Counted from the stretch's first letter, positions 27,657-37,361 are shown. The stretch is DNA of 64,000 nucleotides from DASWJZ01 sp963846475 (GCA_963846475.1 CAWJVZ010000003.1:248001-312000), one strand, 5' to 3'. Notes: generated by a model not told the origin, from the sequence alone. Numbers and translations are program-made.

Positions 27657-28417
27657 GGCCGGCCTCCCAGCGTCTCTCCAAATATCGTCTCGAACTCAGC
27701 TCTGAGTGCGTCATCCACCTCCGCCATTGAGATCGGCAAGCCGAGATCGACGAGGCTGGTCACGCCGTGGCCCGCAACCCCGCAGGGCACGATCCCGGAA
27801 TAATGCTCCAGATCGGGTTCGACGTTCAGGCTGATGCCGTGAAAGCTCACCCAGCGCCGCACGCGGATGCCGATGGCGGCGATCTTGTCTTCCGTTCCGC
27901 CGCCGGCGAGCGGCGGCTTGTCGGGCCGCCGCACCCAGACGCCGACGCGATCCTCGCGGCGCTCGCCGGTCACGTTGAAGCGACCGAGCGTGGCGATGAT
28001 CCACGCCTCCAGCGCGGCGACGAAGCGCCGGAGGTCCGGCTGCCTGCGGTTCAGGTCGAGCATGACATAGGCGACCCGCTGGCCGGGGCCGTGATAGGTG
28101 AACTCGCCGCCGCGGCCGCTGCGGAACACCGGAAACCGGCCGGGCGCGAGGAGGTCGGCGTCGCGGGCGCTGGTCCCCGCCGTGTAGAGGGGCGGATGCT
28201 CCAGGAGCCATACGCGCTCGGGCGCCTCGCCCGCCGCGATCGCCGCCGCCCGCGCCTCCATCGCGGCGACGGCCTCGGGGTAGGGGACGAGGCCCTCGCT
28301 GACGGCCCATTCCACTGGCGGGCCCGAACCGCGAAGCAAAAACTCCGAACGAAGCTCGTCCCGCGCCGTCTTCCGCGCCGCGCGCGTGAGCGCGCCTGTG
28401 TCGCCAAGGTTGTTCAT
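27650..28417 (-). CDS. lipB: octanoyl-[ACP]:protein octanoyltransferase
   Basis: 255 residues starting MNNLGDTGALTRAARKTARD. LipB signature RSGRGGEFTYHGPGQRVAYV and the catalytic Cys/Lys region IAAIGIRVRRWVSFHGISLN (Lys of KIAAIG) and GIVPCGVAGHGVTSL (Cys) are all present. The enzyme transfers octanoate from acyl carrier protein to the lipoyl domains of ketoacid dehydrogenases. Length is normal. It is a single gene on the minus strand; its stop codon lies in a dispersed repeat. Confidence 0.95.
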   Translation of the reverse strand: MNNLGDTGALTRAARKTARDELRSEFLLRGSGPPVEWAVSEGLVPYPEAVAAMEARAAAIAAGEAPERVWLLEHPPLYTAGTSARDADLLAPGRFPVFRSGRGGEFTYHGPGQRVAYVMLDLNRRQPDLRRFVAALEAWIIATLGRFNVTGERREDRVGVWVRRPDKPPLAGGGTEDKIAAIGIRVRRWVSFHGISLNVEPDLEHYSGIVPCGVAGHGVTSLVDLGLPISMAEVDDALRAEFETIFGETLGGRPP

Positions 28418-28554
28418 GCGCCGTCGTTGTAGGCCGATCCCGACCGGAATCCAGGGCCGGCGCATGGCGCCTGCGCCCGTGACGGCGGGCGGTTTCCGGC
28501 GACGCGCCGTAGGTAAGACTGGACCGAGCAAACCGCCCGAGGATGCTTGCTCTT

Positions 28555-28672
28555 AATCGGTTCGGCGCTTGCTCGTTCTAGAGGATCGCATGTTCGGTCG
28601 ATGTTCGGCATCGAGGATTTTTCCGAAAAGCTGAATGGGAACGGGATCATATTGGAATTCCTTCACCCGAAC
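28555..28672 (+). repeat. dispersed about 115-base repeat, copy A
   Basis: Begins ATCGGTTCGGCGCTTGCTCG and includes GATGTTCGGCATCGAGGATT. A copy of roughly 80 percent identity by eye lies inverted at 61322-61438. The gap 28418-28817 holds no other recognisable feature. Confidence 0.75.
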
Positions 28673-28817
28673 ACCGCGCGCGGCAGCCGGGCGGCAGCCG
28701 CGCGCGTGCGGCGCGCGTGCGGGCTTCGACGCCCGCTCGCGCCGATCGCCCGCGCCCTTGTGATCCCGAGACCCATTTGCTACATGACCGCCGCCGGTGA
28801 AGCCGGTGCCAGCATCA

Positions 28818-28902
28818 GCGGTCGTGGCGGAACTGGTAGACGCGCAGCGTTGAGGTCGCTGTGGGGAGACCCGTGGAGGTTCGAGTCCTCTCGACCGCAC
28901 CA
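28818..28902 (+). tRNA. tRNA-Leu (anticodon GAG)
   Basis: 85 bases including encoded CCA. Acceptor GCGGTCG pairs with CGACCGC. The anticodon stem CAGCG/CGCTG encloses TTGAGGT (anticodon GAG), there is a long variable arm as in leucine tRNAs, and the T loop is GGTTCGAGTCC. Confidence 0.97.
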
Positions 28903-28910
28903 TGCTTGAA

Positions 28911-28934
28911 GAGGCGGCTCCGGGCCGCCTTTTT
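28911..28934 (+). terminator. Rho-independent terminator of tRNA-Leu
   Basis: Hairpin GGCGGC-TCCGG-GCCGCC followed by five T residues, 9 bases after the tRNA end. Confidence 0.85.
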
Positions 28935-29017
28935 CACGTGCACCGGCTTCGCGTCCTCTCCCTTCTCCTGATGGGGGCAGCGCGCTAGACCGTCCGCAGG
29001 CGAGCGGAGGGAATGCG

Positions 29018-30431
29018 GTGGAGAACGACGCGGCCGCAGCACCGGATTCGGAGGCGCAGCCCTCCATCCGCGACGAGGAGGGGGCGCTCCGGCCCGACTT
29101 CGTCGATGAGGTGCTGGGCGCCACCGAGCGCCAGGACGGCGAGGCGCTCCGCCGCCTCGTCGGCGACCTGCACGAATCCGACCTCGGCGACGTGCTGCAG
29201 GCGCTCGATCCGGAGGAGCGCGACCGCCTCGTCCGCCTGCATGGGCAACGACTTCGACTGGGTGGCGCTGACCGAAGTCGACGAGACGATCCGCAGCGAG
29301 ATCCTCGAAATCGATCCCGAACGAGCAGATCGCCGAGGTCCGTGCGCGAGCTCGACCCCGACGACGCGGTCGAGATCGTCGCCGACGCTCGACGACGAGG
29401 ACCGCGAAGAAGTCCTGGCCGGGCTGCCGCTTCGCCGAGCGCATCGCGCTGGAGCGGAGCCTCGACTACCCGGAGGAATCCGCCGGGCGGCGGATGACGA
29501 CAAAATTCATCGCCGTGCCGCCGTTCTGGACCGTCGGCCAGACCATCGATTTCATGCGCGAGGATGCCCGCCTGCCGGACGAGTTCACCGAGCTCTACGT
29601 CGTCGATCCGCGCTTCCGCTTCCTTGGCACGGTGCCGCTCGACCGGCTGCTGCGCTCCAAGCGCCCGACCAAGATCGAGCGACATCATGGGCGAGGCAAA
29701 GCACTCGGTGCAGGCGACCGACGACCAGGAGGACGTCGCCCGTCTCTTCGAGCGCTACAATCTCCTCTCCGTCGGCGTGGTCGACGAATGCCGGCCGGCT
29801 CGTCGGCGTCATCACCGTCGACGACATCGTCGACATCATCGAGGAGGAGGCGGACGAGGACATCAAGCGGCTCGCCGGCGTCGGCGACGAGGAGATCTCG
29901 GAGGGCGTCTTCTCCATCGTGCGGCTGCGGAGCTCCTGGCTTCTCGTCAACCTCGTCACCGCGTTCCTGTCCGCCTCAGTCATCGCGCTGTTTGAGGTCG
30001 ACGATCGAGCGGATCGCCATCCTGGCCATGCTGTTTCCGATCGTTGCCGGGCTCGGCGGCAATGCCGGCACGCAGACGCTGACGGTCACGGTCCGCGCCA
30101 TCGCCACGCAGCAGATCAACGATTCGGCAATGCCTGGCGGCTGATCGGCCGCGAGGTGCTGGTCGGCATCTCCAACGGCGTCGCTGCTCGGCTGCGTGAC
30201 CGGCGTTATCGTCGCGCTTCTGTTCGGCCGGACGGATCTCGGCCTGGTGATCGCCGGCGGCATGTTCGTCAGCCAGACCGTCGCCGCTTTTGTCGGGCAT
30301 CGTCGTGCCGCTCGCGCTCGACCGGCTTAACGTCGATCCCGCCGTCGCCTCGTCGCATCTTCGTCACCGCGATGACCGACGCGATCGGCTTCTTCGCCTT
30401 CCTCGGCCTTGCGACTCTGCTTCTGGCCTGA
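29018..30431 (+). pseudogene. mgtE: magnesium transporter MgtE, split by about twelve single-base frameshifts
   Basis: Corrected by eye, the sequence gives a full-length MgtE: an N-terminal superhelical domain (VLGATERQDGEALRRLVGDL), two CBS domains (LYVVDPRFRFLGTVPLDRLL; LLSVGVVDEC), then the membrane part with SSWLLVNLVTAFLSASVIAL and FPIVAGLGGNAGTQTLTVTV. The frame breaks near 29239, 29319, 29341, 29387, 29430, 29682, 29791, 29997, 30126, 30183, 30296 and 30356. Eleven are best explained by one extra base; the one near 30126 could be a two-base gain or a one-base loss. Codons between the breaks are intact. MgtE is a Mg2+ channel of the inner membrane gated by its CBS domains. Start is GTG at 29018. 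Confidence 0.85.
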
Positions 30432-30541
30432 CCCTGTCCGGGCCTTGCAGGCGCCGGTTAACCTTGCGCGTTAAGGCGGCGCAAAGGATAAGGCGGCATG
30501 AACAGGCAACCACGCCGGATTTCCTTGGGATTGCCCGCCGC

Positions 30542-31338
30542 ATGCTTTTGACTAGGTGCTCGAAGGTTTTCGCCGCGCTGGCCCTGTCGCTCCTTCTCGG
30601 CTCGTGCGGCGGCGGCCCGGAGATCAGCGAGGGTGGCGGTCGTACCGTCGGCGCCACGGGGGATTCCGACCCGCATCCCGGCGTCCGGCGGGCTCACTCC
30701 ATGCCGGTCCAGGGCATCGACATCTCCAAATACCAGGGCGACATCGACTGGAATCGCGTGCGCGATGCCGGCATCCGCTTCGCCTACCTGAAAGTTTCCG
30801 AAGGCGGCGACCACGTCGACACGCGCTTCTACGAAAATTGGGAAGCCGCCGCCCGTGCCGGCATCGCTCGCGGCGCTTACCATTTCATCTACTGGTGCCG
30901 CACTGGCGGCGGAGCAGGCCGTGTGGTTCACGCAAGCCGTCCCGCACGACCGGACGCAGCTGCCGCCCGTCCTCGACCTGGAATGGAATGGCGATTCGCC
31001 GACCTGCCCGAAGAGGATACCGCGGGAGGACGCCCTGGAGAAGATCAGGCTTCTCCTCAACATCATGGAGCACCATACCGGCAAGAAGCCGATCATCTAC
31101 ACGGACATCAATTTCCATAAGCGACGTTCTGCAGGGCGAGTTGCGCGATTACGAGTTCTGGCTGCGCAGCGTCGCGGCCGAGCCGCACGAGCGCTACGAC
31201 AACCGGCCATGGGTGTTCTGGCAATATACCGCGACGGGCCGGGTCCCGGGCATCAGCGGCAACGTCGACCGCAACGCCTTCCACGGCTCGCCCCGCGAGT
31301 GGAGCGAGTGGCTGAAGGCGCACGGCCTGGCCGAATAG
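30542..31338 (+). pseudogene. GH25-family lysozyme-like lipoprotein, two frameshifts
   Basis: The start MLLTRCSKVFAALALSLLLG leads to a lipobox (LLGSC), so this is a predicted lipoprotein. The GH25 domain begins GIDISKYQGDIDWNRVRDAG, has FAYLKVSEGGDHVD and AYHFIYWCRTG, then after an extra base near 30908 AEQAVWFTQAVPHDR and LPPVLDLEWNGDSPTC (catalytic Asp/Glu region). A second extra base near 31118 is needed before VLQGELRDYEFWLRSVA. It would cleave peptidoglycan as a muramidase. The lesions are of the same insertion type as in mgtE next door. The stop abuts the convergent YihY gene. Confidence 0.8.
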
Positions 31339-32571
31339 CTATTCCGGTCGCGGTCCGGCCCGTTCGGCCCCGCCGCGCACCTGCCTGGGCTTGCGTCTTG
31401 CCCACGCCTCCAGGCCGAGACGCGCCGCCACTGCGGCGGCGCGCAGGGCAATGCCGGCCATGATGCCTTTACGCGGGCCCGCCGGGCGCCGCGGTGGAGC
31501 CGGCGCCGGCTCGCTTCGCTTGTTCTGATCCGCTCCTTTCTGGTCGGAGAAGCGCATCGGCTCGCGCTTCCCCTGTTCCGCCTCGGCCTTGGCCTCAGGC
31601 GAGTTGCGGCTCTTGCCGAGAGTGTCGGCCATGCTGGCGCCGCGCGTGCCCATCGGCTGTTCGGGGCCGGTGGTGGAATCGCGCGCCGTCTGATGCTCCA
31701 TCTCGGAATTCAGCTCGGCGCCCATGATGATGATGCTGACGGAGATCCACGTCCACATCATGAAGCCGATGACCGCGCCGAGCGAGCCGTAGGTGGCGTT
31801 GTAGTCGGCGAAGTTGGCGAGGTACCAGGAGAACAGGATCGAGGCGATCAGCCACAAGGCGGTGGCGATCACGGCGCCCCAGGTCACCCAGCGCCACTTG
31901 GCGCGCTCGCGGCTGGGCCCGTAGCGGTAGAGCACCGAAATCGCCGCTACGGCCGCCACAAAAAGGACCGGCCAGCGCAGGAGCGAGATCAGGAATTCCG
32001 TCACCCCGCCGAGGCCGACAAACGCAAGGATCGCCGGGACAACGCCGACGGCGACGATGAACAGGATGCCGATGATGATGGCGCCGAGGGTGAAGAGAAG
32101 GGAGATCAGGTTGAGCTTGATGAACGAGCGCTTCTCCGTCTCGTCGTAGGCGATGTTCATCGCCTCGAAGAGCGTCTTGATGCCGTTATTGGCGCTGTAA
32201 AGCGCCAGCGCCAGGCCGAAGATGAAGCCGAAGCTGAGCGAGGCGGGATCCTGCGAGGCGAGGCTCTGCAACTGGCTTTTGATCAGATCGACGCCGCCCG
32301 ACGGGAGGAAGCCGCCGAGGAAAGCGATGTGGTCGGCGATGGTGACGGGATCGGCGACGAAGCCGTAGATGGAGACGAAGGCGGCGAGCGCCGGAAAGAG
32401 CGCCAGCAGGAGATAGAAGGTGGCGCCGGCGGCGATCAGCGTGACCCGGTCTTCGTTGAACTCCGCCCAGACCCGCCAAAGGATGTCCTTCCAGGCTTCG
32501 AGATTGAGGCGCGAGGGGCCGGTGGCGTCGCGGCCGCGGCCATGCTCCAGGCCGGCATCCATCGTGGTCAT
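31339..32571 (-). CDS. YihY/BrkB-family inner-membrane protein
   Basis: 410 residues; start MTTMDAGLEHGRGRDATGPS, which lies behind a non-coding extension to 32838. The family domain runs from about residue 30 to 300: RVTLIAAGATFYLLLALFPA, LYSANNGIKTLFEAMNIAYD, and GAVIGFMMWTWISVSIIIMG, giving about six membrane spans. The C-terminal 100 residues are charged and disordered (Pro, Glu, Lys and Arg rich). Members were once called RNase BN by mistake; the real function is unknown. Confidence 0.9.
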   Translation of the reverse strand: MTTMDAGLEHGRGRDATGPSRLNLEAWKDILWRVWAEFNEDRVTLIAAGATFYLLLALFPALAAFVSIYGFVADPVTIADHIAFLGGFLPSGGVDLIKSQLQSLASQDPASLSFGFIFGLALALYSANNGIKTLFEAMNIAYDETEKRSFIKLNLISLLFTLGAIIIGILFIVAVGVVPAILAFVGLGGVTEFLISLLRWPVLFVAAVAAISVLYRYGPSRERAKWRWVTWGAVIATALWLIASILFSWYLANFADYNATYGSLGAVIGFMMWTWISVSIIIMGAELNSEMEHQTARDSTTGPEQPMGTRGASMADTLGKSRNSPEAKAEAEQGKREPMRFSDQKGADQNKRSEPAPAPPRRPAGPRKGIMAGIALRAAAVAARLGLEAWARRKPRQVRGGAERAGPRPE

Positions 32572-32701
32572 CGGAATTCCCGCGTTTCGCGAATATGGCT
32601 GAAAACCAGCCGGGGCGCGGCAAGGTTCCGGAACCAACAAACCTTGCGAGGCGAGCCGCACGCCGTTAGCAAGGCACGCCCCCCTGATGCAGGCATCGAC
32701 C

Positions 32702-33814
32702 ATGACGCAAAAGCTTCTTCTCCTCCCCGGCGACGGCATCGGCCCGGAGGCAATGGCGGAGGTCAAGGCGGTCATCGCCTTCATGAACGAGGCCGAGCTT
32801 GCCGCATTCGAGACGGAAGAGGACCTCGTCGGCGGCATCGCTTACGACGCGCACGGCGTGGCGATCACCGAGGAGGCCATGCGAAAGGCGCTCGCCGCCG
32901 ACGCGGTGCTGTTCGGCGCCGTCGGCGGTCCGAAGTGGGATGCCGTGCCTTACGAGCAGCGGCCGGAGGCGGCGTTGCTCCGGCTCCGCAAGGAGCTCGG
33001 CGTCTTCGCCAATCTCAGGCCGGCCATCTGTTACCCCGCTTTGGCAGATGCCTCCTCACTGAAGCGCGAGCTGGTCGAGGGGCTCGACATCCTGATCCTC
33101 CGCGAGCTGACCGGCGGCGTCTATTTCGGCGAGCCGAAGGAGATCCGCGACCTCGGCAACGGCCAAAAGCGTGCCGTCGACACCCAGGTCTACGACACGT
33201 TTGAGATCGAGCGGATCGCCCGCGTCGCCTTCGATCTCGCCAAAAGGCGCCGCAACAAGGTGACCTCGATGGAGAAGCGCAACGTCATGGTCTCCGGCGT
33301 TTTGTGGAACGAGGTGGTTAGCCGCGTTGGCCGCGAGGAATTCCCCGACGTCGAGCTGGATCACATGCTCGCCGACGCCGGCGGCATGCAGCTGGTCCGC
33401 CGCCCGAAACAGTTCGATGTCATCGTCACCGACAATCTGTTCGGCGACATGCTCTCCGACGTGGCCGCAATGCTGACCGGCTCGCTCGGCATGCTGCCGT
33501 CGGCCTCGCTCGGGCTCCCCGATCCGCAGACCGGCAAGCGCAAGGCATTTTACGAGCCGGTGCACGGCTCGGCGCCCGATATCGCCGGCAAGGGCTTGGC
33601 CAATCCTATCGCGATGATCGCTTCCTTCGGCATGGCGCTCCGCTATTCCTTCGGCATGCGGCGCGAGGCCGACCTCCTCGACCAGGCGATCGCCGGCGTG
33701 CTGGAGCAGGGGCTGAGGACGCGGGACATCCTGTCGGACGGCATGCGCGAGGTCGGCACCAGGGAGATGGGCGCGGCGATCCTGGCAGAGTTCCGCAGCC
33801 TCGCGGCAGCCTGA
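32702..33814 (+). CDS. leuB: 3-isopropylmalate dehydrogenase
   Basis: 370 residues starting MTQKLLLLPGDGIGPEAMAE (an ATG 15 bases upstream is possible). It has the isopropylmalate dehydrogenase landmarks: NAD-loop GDGIGPE, substrate arginines in LRLRKELGVFANLRPAICYP, RELTGGVYFGEPK, and VTDNLFGDMLSDVAAMLTGS with the metal-binding aspartates, then EPVHGSAPDIAGKGLANP. It oxidatively decarboxylates 3-isopropylmalate in leucine synthesis. In many Hyphomicrobiales leuB lies near asd, as here. Confidence 0.96.
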   Translation: MTQKLLLLPGDGIGPEAMAEVKAVIAFMNEAELAAFETEEDLVGGIAYDAHGVAITEEAMRKALAADAVLFGAVGGPKWDAVPYEQRPEAALLRLRKELGVFANLRPAICYPALADASSLKRELVEGLDILILRELTGGVYFGEPKEIRDLGNGQKRAVDTQVYDTFEIERIARVAFDLAKRRRNKVTSMEKRNVMVSGVLWNEVVSRVGREEFPDVELDHMLADAGGMQLVRRPKQFDVIVTDNLFGDMLSDVAAMLTGSLGMLPSASLGLPDPQTGKRKAFYEPVHGSAPDIAGKGLANPIAMIASFGMALRYSFGMRREADLLDQAIAGVLEQGLRTRDILSDGMREVGTREMGAAILAEFRSLAAA

Positions 33815-33833
33815 CCGCTCGCAACGGGCAGGC

Positions 33834-34310
33834 TTAAAGAAAGGCGATCCAGCGCCCGGCAAGCAATGCCGAAATCCAAATTCCCATCGACACCAGGGCA
33901 GCGATGCGAAGGCGGGGGCTGATGACCCCGCCTGCTTGCGCCGTACGCCAGGCAGCGCTGAGGCGGACGGCGAGCGCGTTGGCCGTGCCGAGCGCGACCA
34001 GAGTCAATTTCGTCAGAAACGCCGGATTGGCGGCATATTCGAGAGGTTGCACGCTGAACAGCAGGAATCCCGTGGCCACGGCGAGCGCGAGTCCTGTCGC
34101 GGAGAACGCACTCATCAGCCGGAGAAATGCACCCGCCGGCACGCCGCGGAACAGGCCCAGCATCTTCAGGTCAGCCGGGAGAATAGTGCCGATCAGCAGT
34201 GTCAGTGCGAAGATGTGCCCAGCATTGAGCAGCGGGTATAGATAGACGGATCGACGGAGGAGCGCCGCAACTTCCCATTCGTGGAGCGCATGCAGCCATT
34301 CAGCCAGCAT
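33834..34310 (-). CDS. small integral membrane protein, DUF6644-like
   Basis: 158 residues starting MLAEWLHALHEWEVAALLRR. About four membrane spans: YLYPLLNAGHIFALTLLIGT, AFLRLMSAFSATGLALAVAT, FLTKLTLVALGTANALAVRL and IAALVSMGIWISALLAGRWI. Histidines in the first helices could bind a cofactor. It is followed in the same direction (upstream gene at 34326) by a DUF6152-like exported protein, a pairing I recall for these two families, so they may form a complex. Function unknown. Confidence 0.6.
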   Translation of the reverse strand: MLAEWLHALHEWEVAALLRRSVYLYPLLNAGHIFALTLLIGTILPADLKMLGLFRGVPAGAFLRLMSAFSATGLALAVATGFLLFSVQPLEYAANPAFLTKLTLVALGTANALAVRLSAAWRTAQAGGVISPRLRIAALVSMGIWISALLAGRWIAFL

Positions 34311-34325
34311 CCGCTGCTCGCCTGC

Positions 34326-34715
34326 TCAGATGCTCGGCACGCGGTTGGGATAGACGTCGTAGGTTTTGTCGCCGACGATCACTCTCGCCGCCTTCATGCG
34401 CCGTTCCGCGTGATCGCGCGAGCGGAAGCCGACGCAAGTCACCGTGTCGCCGACCTTGGCGGCGCCCTCGTCGAAGCCCGCCCGCAGGCTTGCCGCGAGC
34501 GGCGCGAGGTCTACCTCCCAGACGCCGTCTTCGGCGCGCAGCTTCAACGCGACGTGCGGATTGCCGATGTAAATCTCCTCGACGACCCCGGTGAGCTCGA
34601 ACGGCTGATCCTCGGTCCAGGCCCAGCCGTGATGGGCAAAGCCGGGGGAGGCGAGCAGCGCACTCGCCGCAACACCCGCTCCAAAAGCCCTGCGGGAAAG
34701 ATTGAGATGGCTCAT
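34326..34715 (-). CDS. exported DUF6152-like protein, probable Tat substrate
   Basis: 129 residues. The N-terminus MSHLNLSRRAFGAGVAASAL has a twin-arginine motif (SRRAF) and ends with ASPGFA, a good signal peptidase site. The mature protein begins HHGWAWTEDQPFELTGVVEE and continues YIGNPHVALKLRAEDGVWEV and VTCVGFRSRD, the pattern of the DUF6152 family (histidines at the mature N-terminus). Probably periplasmic, folded before export, perhaps metal-binding. It is 15 bases upstream of the membrane-protein gene and surely co-transcribed. Confidence 0.7.
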   Translation of the reverse strand: MSHLNLSRRAFGAGVAASALLASPGFAHHGWAWTEDQPFELTGVVEEIYIGNPHVALKLRAEDGVWEVDLAPLAASLRAGFDEGAAKVGDTVTCVGFRSRDHAERRMKAARVIVGDKTYDVYPNRVPSI

Positions 34716-35013
34716 GGTTCTGCTCCGGATTACGCCGCTCCTTCCGCCATCATAGAACAGCAGGCCTTGATTGACATCGGCAGCCAAGCGCGTAAATAGC
34801 CGCACATCCTGGAGACGCGCATGGCTCGGTTCGGGCTCATCCTGAAGACGACAAAGTCGGCTGCCGCCGCTTGCGTCTGCGCGTCCGCCAAAACCACGAA
34901 AACGACCCGCTGAATCCGCTCCGCTCCCGCTGCTCTCCCCGGGAACGGCAGGGGAGACGGCCCGCATGAAAAGTGCGGGTCACATGCGGGAGAGGGGCAA
35001 AAGGAGTTTCCAG

Positions 35014-36045
35014 ATGGGCCTGAAGATCGCCGTCGTCGGGGCAACCGGCAATGTCGGCCGCGAGATGCTCACCGTCCTGGACGAGCGCGGCTTTCCCGCC
35101 GACGAGGTGGTTGCGCTCGCCTCGCGCCGCAGCCAGGGCACGGAGGTCTCCTTCGGCGACCGTACCCTCAAGGTGCAGGCGCTGGAGAACTTCGATTTTT
35201 CCGGCACGGACATCGCGCTGATGTCGGCGGGCGGCGCCGTCTCCAAGGAATGGTCCCCGAGGATCGCCGCCAAGGGCTGCGTCGTCATCGACAATTCCTC
35301 CGCCTGGCGCACCGACCCCGACGTGCCGCTCATCGTGCCTGAGGTGAATGCCGACGCGATCGAGGGTTTCCGCAAGAAGAACATCATCGCCAACCCGAAC
35401 TGCTCGACGGCGCAGCTCGTCGTGGCGCTGAAGCCGTTGCACGACCGCGCGAAGATCAGGCGCGTCGTCGTGGCGACCTACCAGTCGGTTTCCGGCGCCG
35501 GCAAGGACGCTATGGACGAGCTGTTCAACCAGACACGCGCCGTCTTCGTCGCCGATTCCATCGAGGCGAAGAAATTTCCCAAGCGCATCGCCTTCAATGT
35601 CATCCCGCACGTCGACGTCTTCATGGAGGACGGCTCCACGAAGGAAGAGTGGAAGATGATGGTGGAGACCAAAAAGATCCTCGACCCGAAGATCAAGCTG
35701 ACGGCCACCTGCGTGCGCGTGCCTGTCTTTGTCGGCCATTCGGAGGCGGTGAACATCGAGTTCGAGCGGCCGATCACGGCCGAGGAGGCGAGAGACATAC
35801 TGCGCGAGGCGCCGGGCTGCCTGGTCGTCGACAAGCACGAGGACGGCGGCTACGTCACCCCTTACGAATGCGCCGGCGAGGACGCCACCTACATCTCGCG
35901 CATCCGCGAGGACCAGACGATAGAGAACGGGCTGTCGCTGTGGGTGGTCTCCGACAATCTCCGCAAGGGCGCGGCGCTGAACGCCGTGCAGATCGCCGAG
36001 CTGCTGCTCAACCGCGGCTTGATCGCGGCCAAAAAGGCAGCCTGA
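35014..36045 (+). CDS. asd: aspartate-semialdehyde dehydrogenase
   Basis: 343 residues starting MGLKIAVVGATGNVGREMLT, with AAGGAG at 35001-35006. NADP-binding GATGNVG, catalytic Cys in ANPNCSTAQLVVALKPLHD, and the catalytic His in VFVGHSEAVNIEFERP. It reduces aspartyl phosphate to the semialdehyde in the lysine/threonine/methionine pathway. It is followed by the pyroglutamyl peptidase gene after 8 bases. Confidence 0.96.
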   Translation: MGLKIAVVGATGNVGREMLTVLDERGFPADEVVALASRRSQGTEVSFGDRTLKVQALENFDFSGTDIALMSAGGAVSKEWSPRIAAKGCVVIDNSSAWRTDPDVPLIVPEVNADAIEGFRKKNIIANPNCSTAQLVVALKPLHDRAKIRRVVVATYQSVSGAGKDAMDELFNQTRAVFVADSIEAKKFPKRIAFNVIPHVDVFMEDGSTKEEWKMMVETKKILDPKIKLTATCVRVPVFVGHSEAVNIEFERPITAEEARDILREAPGCLVVDKHEDGGYVTPYECAGEDATYISRIREDQTIENGLSLWVVSDNLRKGAALNAVQIAELLLNRGLIAAKKAA

Positions 36046-36053
36046 CCGCAGCG

Positions 36054-36707
36054 GTGGCGGCTGGTCCCAAAGTTCTGGTGACGGGCTTCGGCCCGTTCCC
36101 GAATGCGCCTGAAAACCCGACGCAGGCACTTGTGCTGGGACTCGCTGCGGAGCCGGCCGAGAGCTACGGCGCGACTGCGTTTCGGGCAGTTGTGCTGCCC
36201 ACAGACTACCGGAAGTCCTGGCCCATACTAAGGCGCCTCTATCGCAGCTTCGCGCCCGATGTGGTCGTGCATTTCGGCCTGAGCCGCCACGCTAGCGGAT
36301 TGCTGATCGAGCGCTGCGGTAGAAAAAGGATCGATCCGAACCGGCTGGATGCTGTCGGCTTCGCGCCGCCTTCCGGCCTTTGCCGCAGATTGGGCCCGGA
36401 GAGCCTGGAAGCGACTCTGCCCTTCACCAGGATCGCAGGCGAATTGACCGAAGCGGGATTTCCCGCCGCGATATCCGAGGATGCTGGCGGCTATGTCTGC
36501 AACGCCACGCTGTATCGCTCGCTGCTAGCCGCACCGGCCGGCAAGCGGCTGGTTGGATTCGTCCACGTCCCGCCCGAGGGCGCGGGCGGCTACACGCGGG
36601 CGCGCCTGAGCTCCGCAGCAAGGCTGATTCTCCGTGAGGCCGCTGGGGCGTGGACAGCCGCCAAGGCGATGAGCTGCGGCAAAGTGCGGCTCGTTAACGC
36701 TTTGTAA
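36054..36707 (+). CDS. pcp: pyroglutamyl-peptidase I (C15 family)
   Basis: 217 residues from GTG at 36054, directly behind asd. The family opening KVLVTGFGPFPNAPENPTQA is clear. The triad can be assigned: Glu in the segment LLIERCGRKR, Cys in DAGGYVCNATLYRSL, His in RLVGFVHVPPEGAGG. The enzyme removes N-terminal pyroglutamate from peptides in the cytoplasm. Length is normal. Confidence 0.9.
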   Translation: MAAGPKVLVTGFGPFPNAPENPTQALVLGLAAEPAESYGATAFRAVVLPTDYRKSWPILRRLYRSFAPDVVVHFGLSRHASGLLIERCGRKRIDPNRLDAVGFAPPSGLCRRLGPESLEATLPFTRIAGELTEAGFPAAISEDAGGYVCNATLYRSLLAAPAGKRLVGFVHVPPEGAGGYTRARLSSAARLILREAAGAWTAAKAMSCGKVRLVNAL

Positions 36708-36781
36708 ACCATACTTTCAGGTTGCCGGGATCGGGTGGGGAGTTGCTACATTTTACGTTTAATCCAAGCTGGAGCCGTAAG

Positions 36782-37054
36782 ATGCGTGCGACTTTCTCTT
36801 CCCGAGAGCCCTTCCTCGCTGCAGGCATGAACCCGGTCGATGTTTCGATCGCCCAAATGCTCGAATTGGCGAAGCTGGCGAAGATCCAATTCGAAGTAGC
36901 CGACGGCCGGCTTGTGATGTTCTCAACTCATGCGGACTGGAAGCTTTGGAAACCAGTGCGAGCCTACCTCGACGAGATCGGCGTCGAGGCGATCGTCGAG
37001 TACTTCGCTCGCACCACAAGCGAAGAACGGCAGGTGCTGTCTGCGGCCGCTTGA
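36782..37054 (+). CDS. small hypothetical protein
   Basis: 90 residues starting MRATFSSREPFLAAGMNPVD. The segment VSIAQMLELAKLAKIQFEVA and RLVMFSTHADWKLWKPVRAY, LDEIGVEAIVEYFAR, looks like a compact alpha/beta fold. I recognise no family. Upstream starts (36722) or a downstream Met (MNPVD) are possible. No partner gene is seen; a 160-base gap with no feature follows before the non-coding repeat. Confidence 0.5.
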   Translation: MRATFSSREPFLAAGMNPVDVSIAQMLELAKLAKIQFEVADGRLVMFSTHADWKLWKPVRAYLDEIGVEAIVEYFARTTSEERQVLSAAA

Positions 37055-37361
37055 CAAGGAAGCGAGTTGGCCGGATCGACAAAGGGGGCCCAGCCCGGCC
37101 CGGTGCTGATTGCCTTCCTGAGAGAGGGGTGACGTTCCGAGGGGGCCGCTCTGCCTTTGAGATAACGCTCGCGAAGAGTTTACTAAGACTCTATTCCTAA
37201 GATGGTTGTCCTATGCTAACTCCCTTTTTGCCGCTCTTCACCGGAGGGTCTGTGGTGCACCGGAGCTCCATGGGAAGGGCGGGCGGCCCCCGCGGCTGAG
37301 CCGGTTTTCCGGACCGGCGCTTCCCCGGGAGGCCCCGAGAGCTTCGCCCGACCGGCACTAG

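Noticed and set aside
29018..30431. Programmed frameshifting in mgtE
   Set aside because: The breaks lack a common slippery motif and are too many; sequencing or consensus error, or decay, is far more likely.
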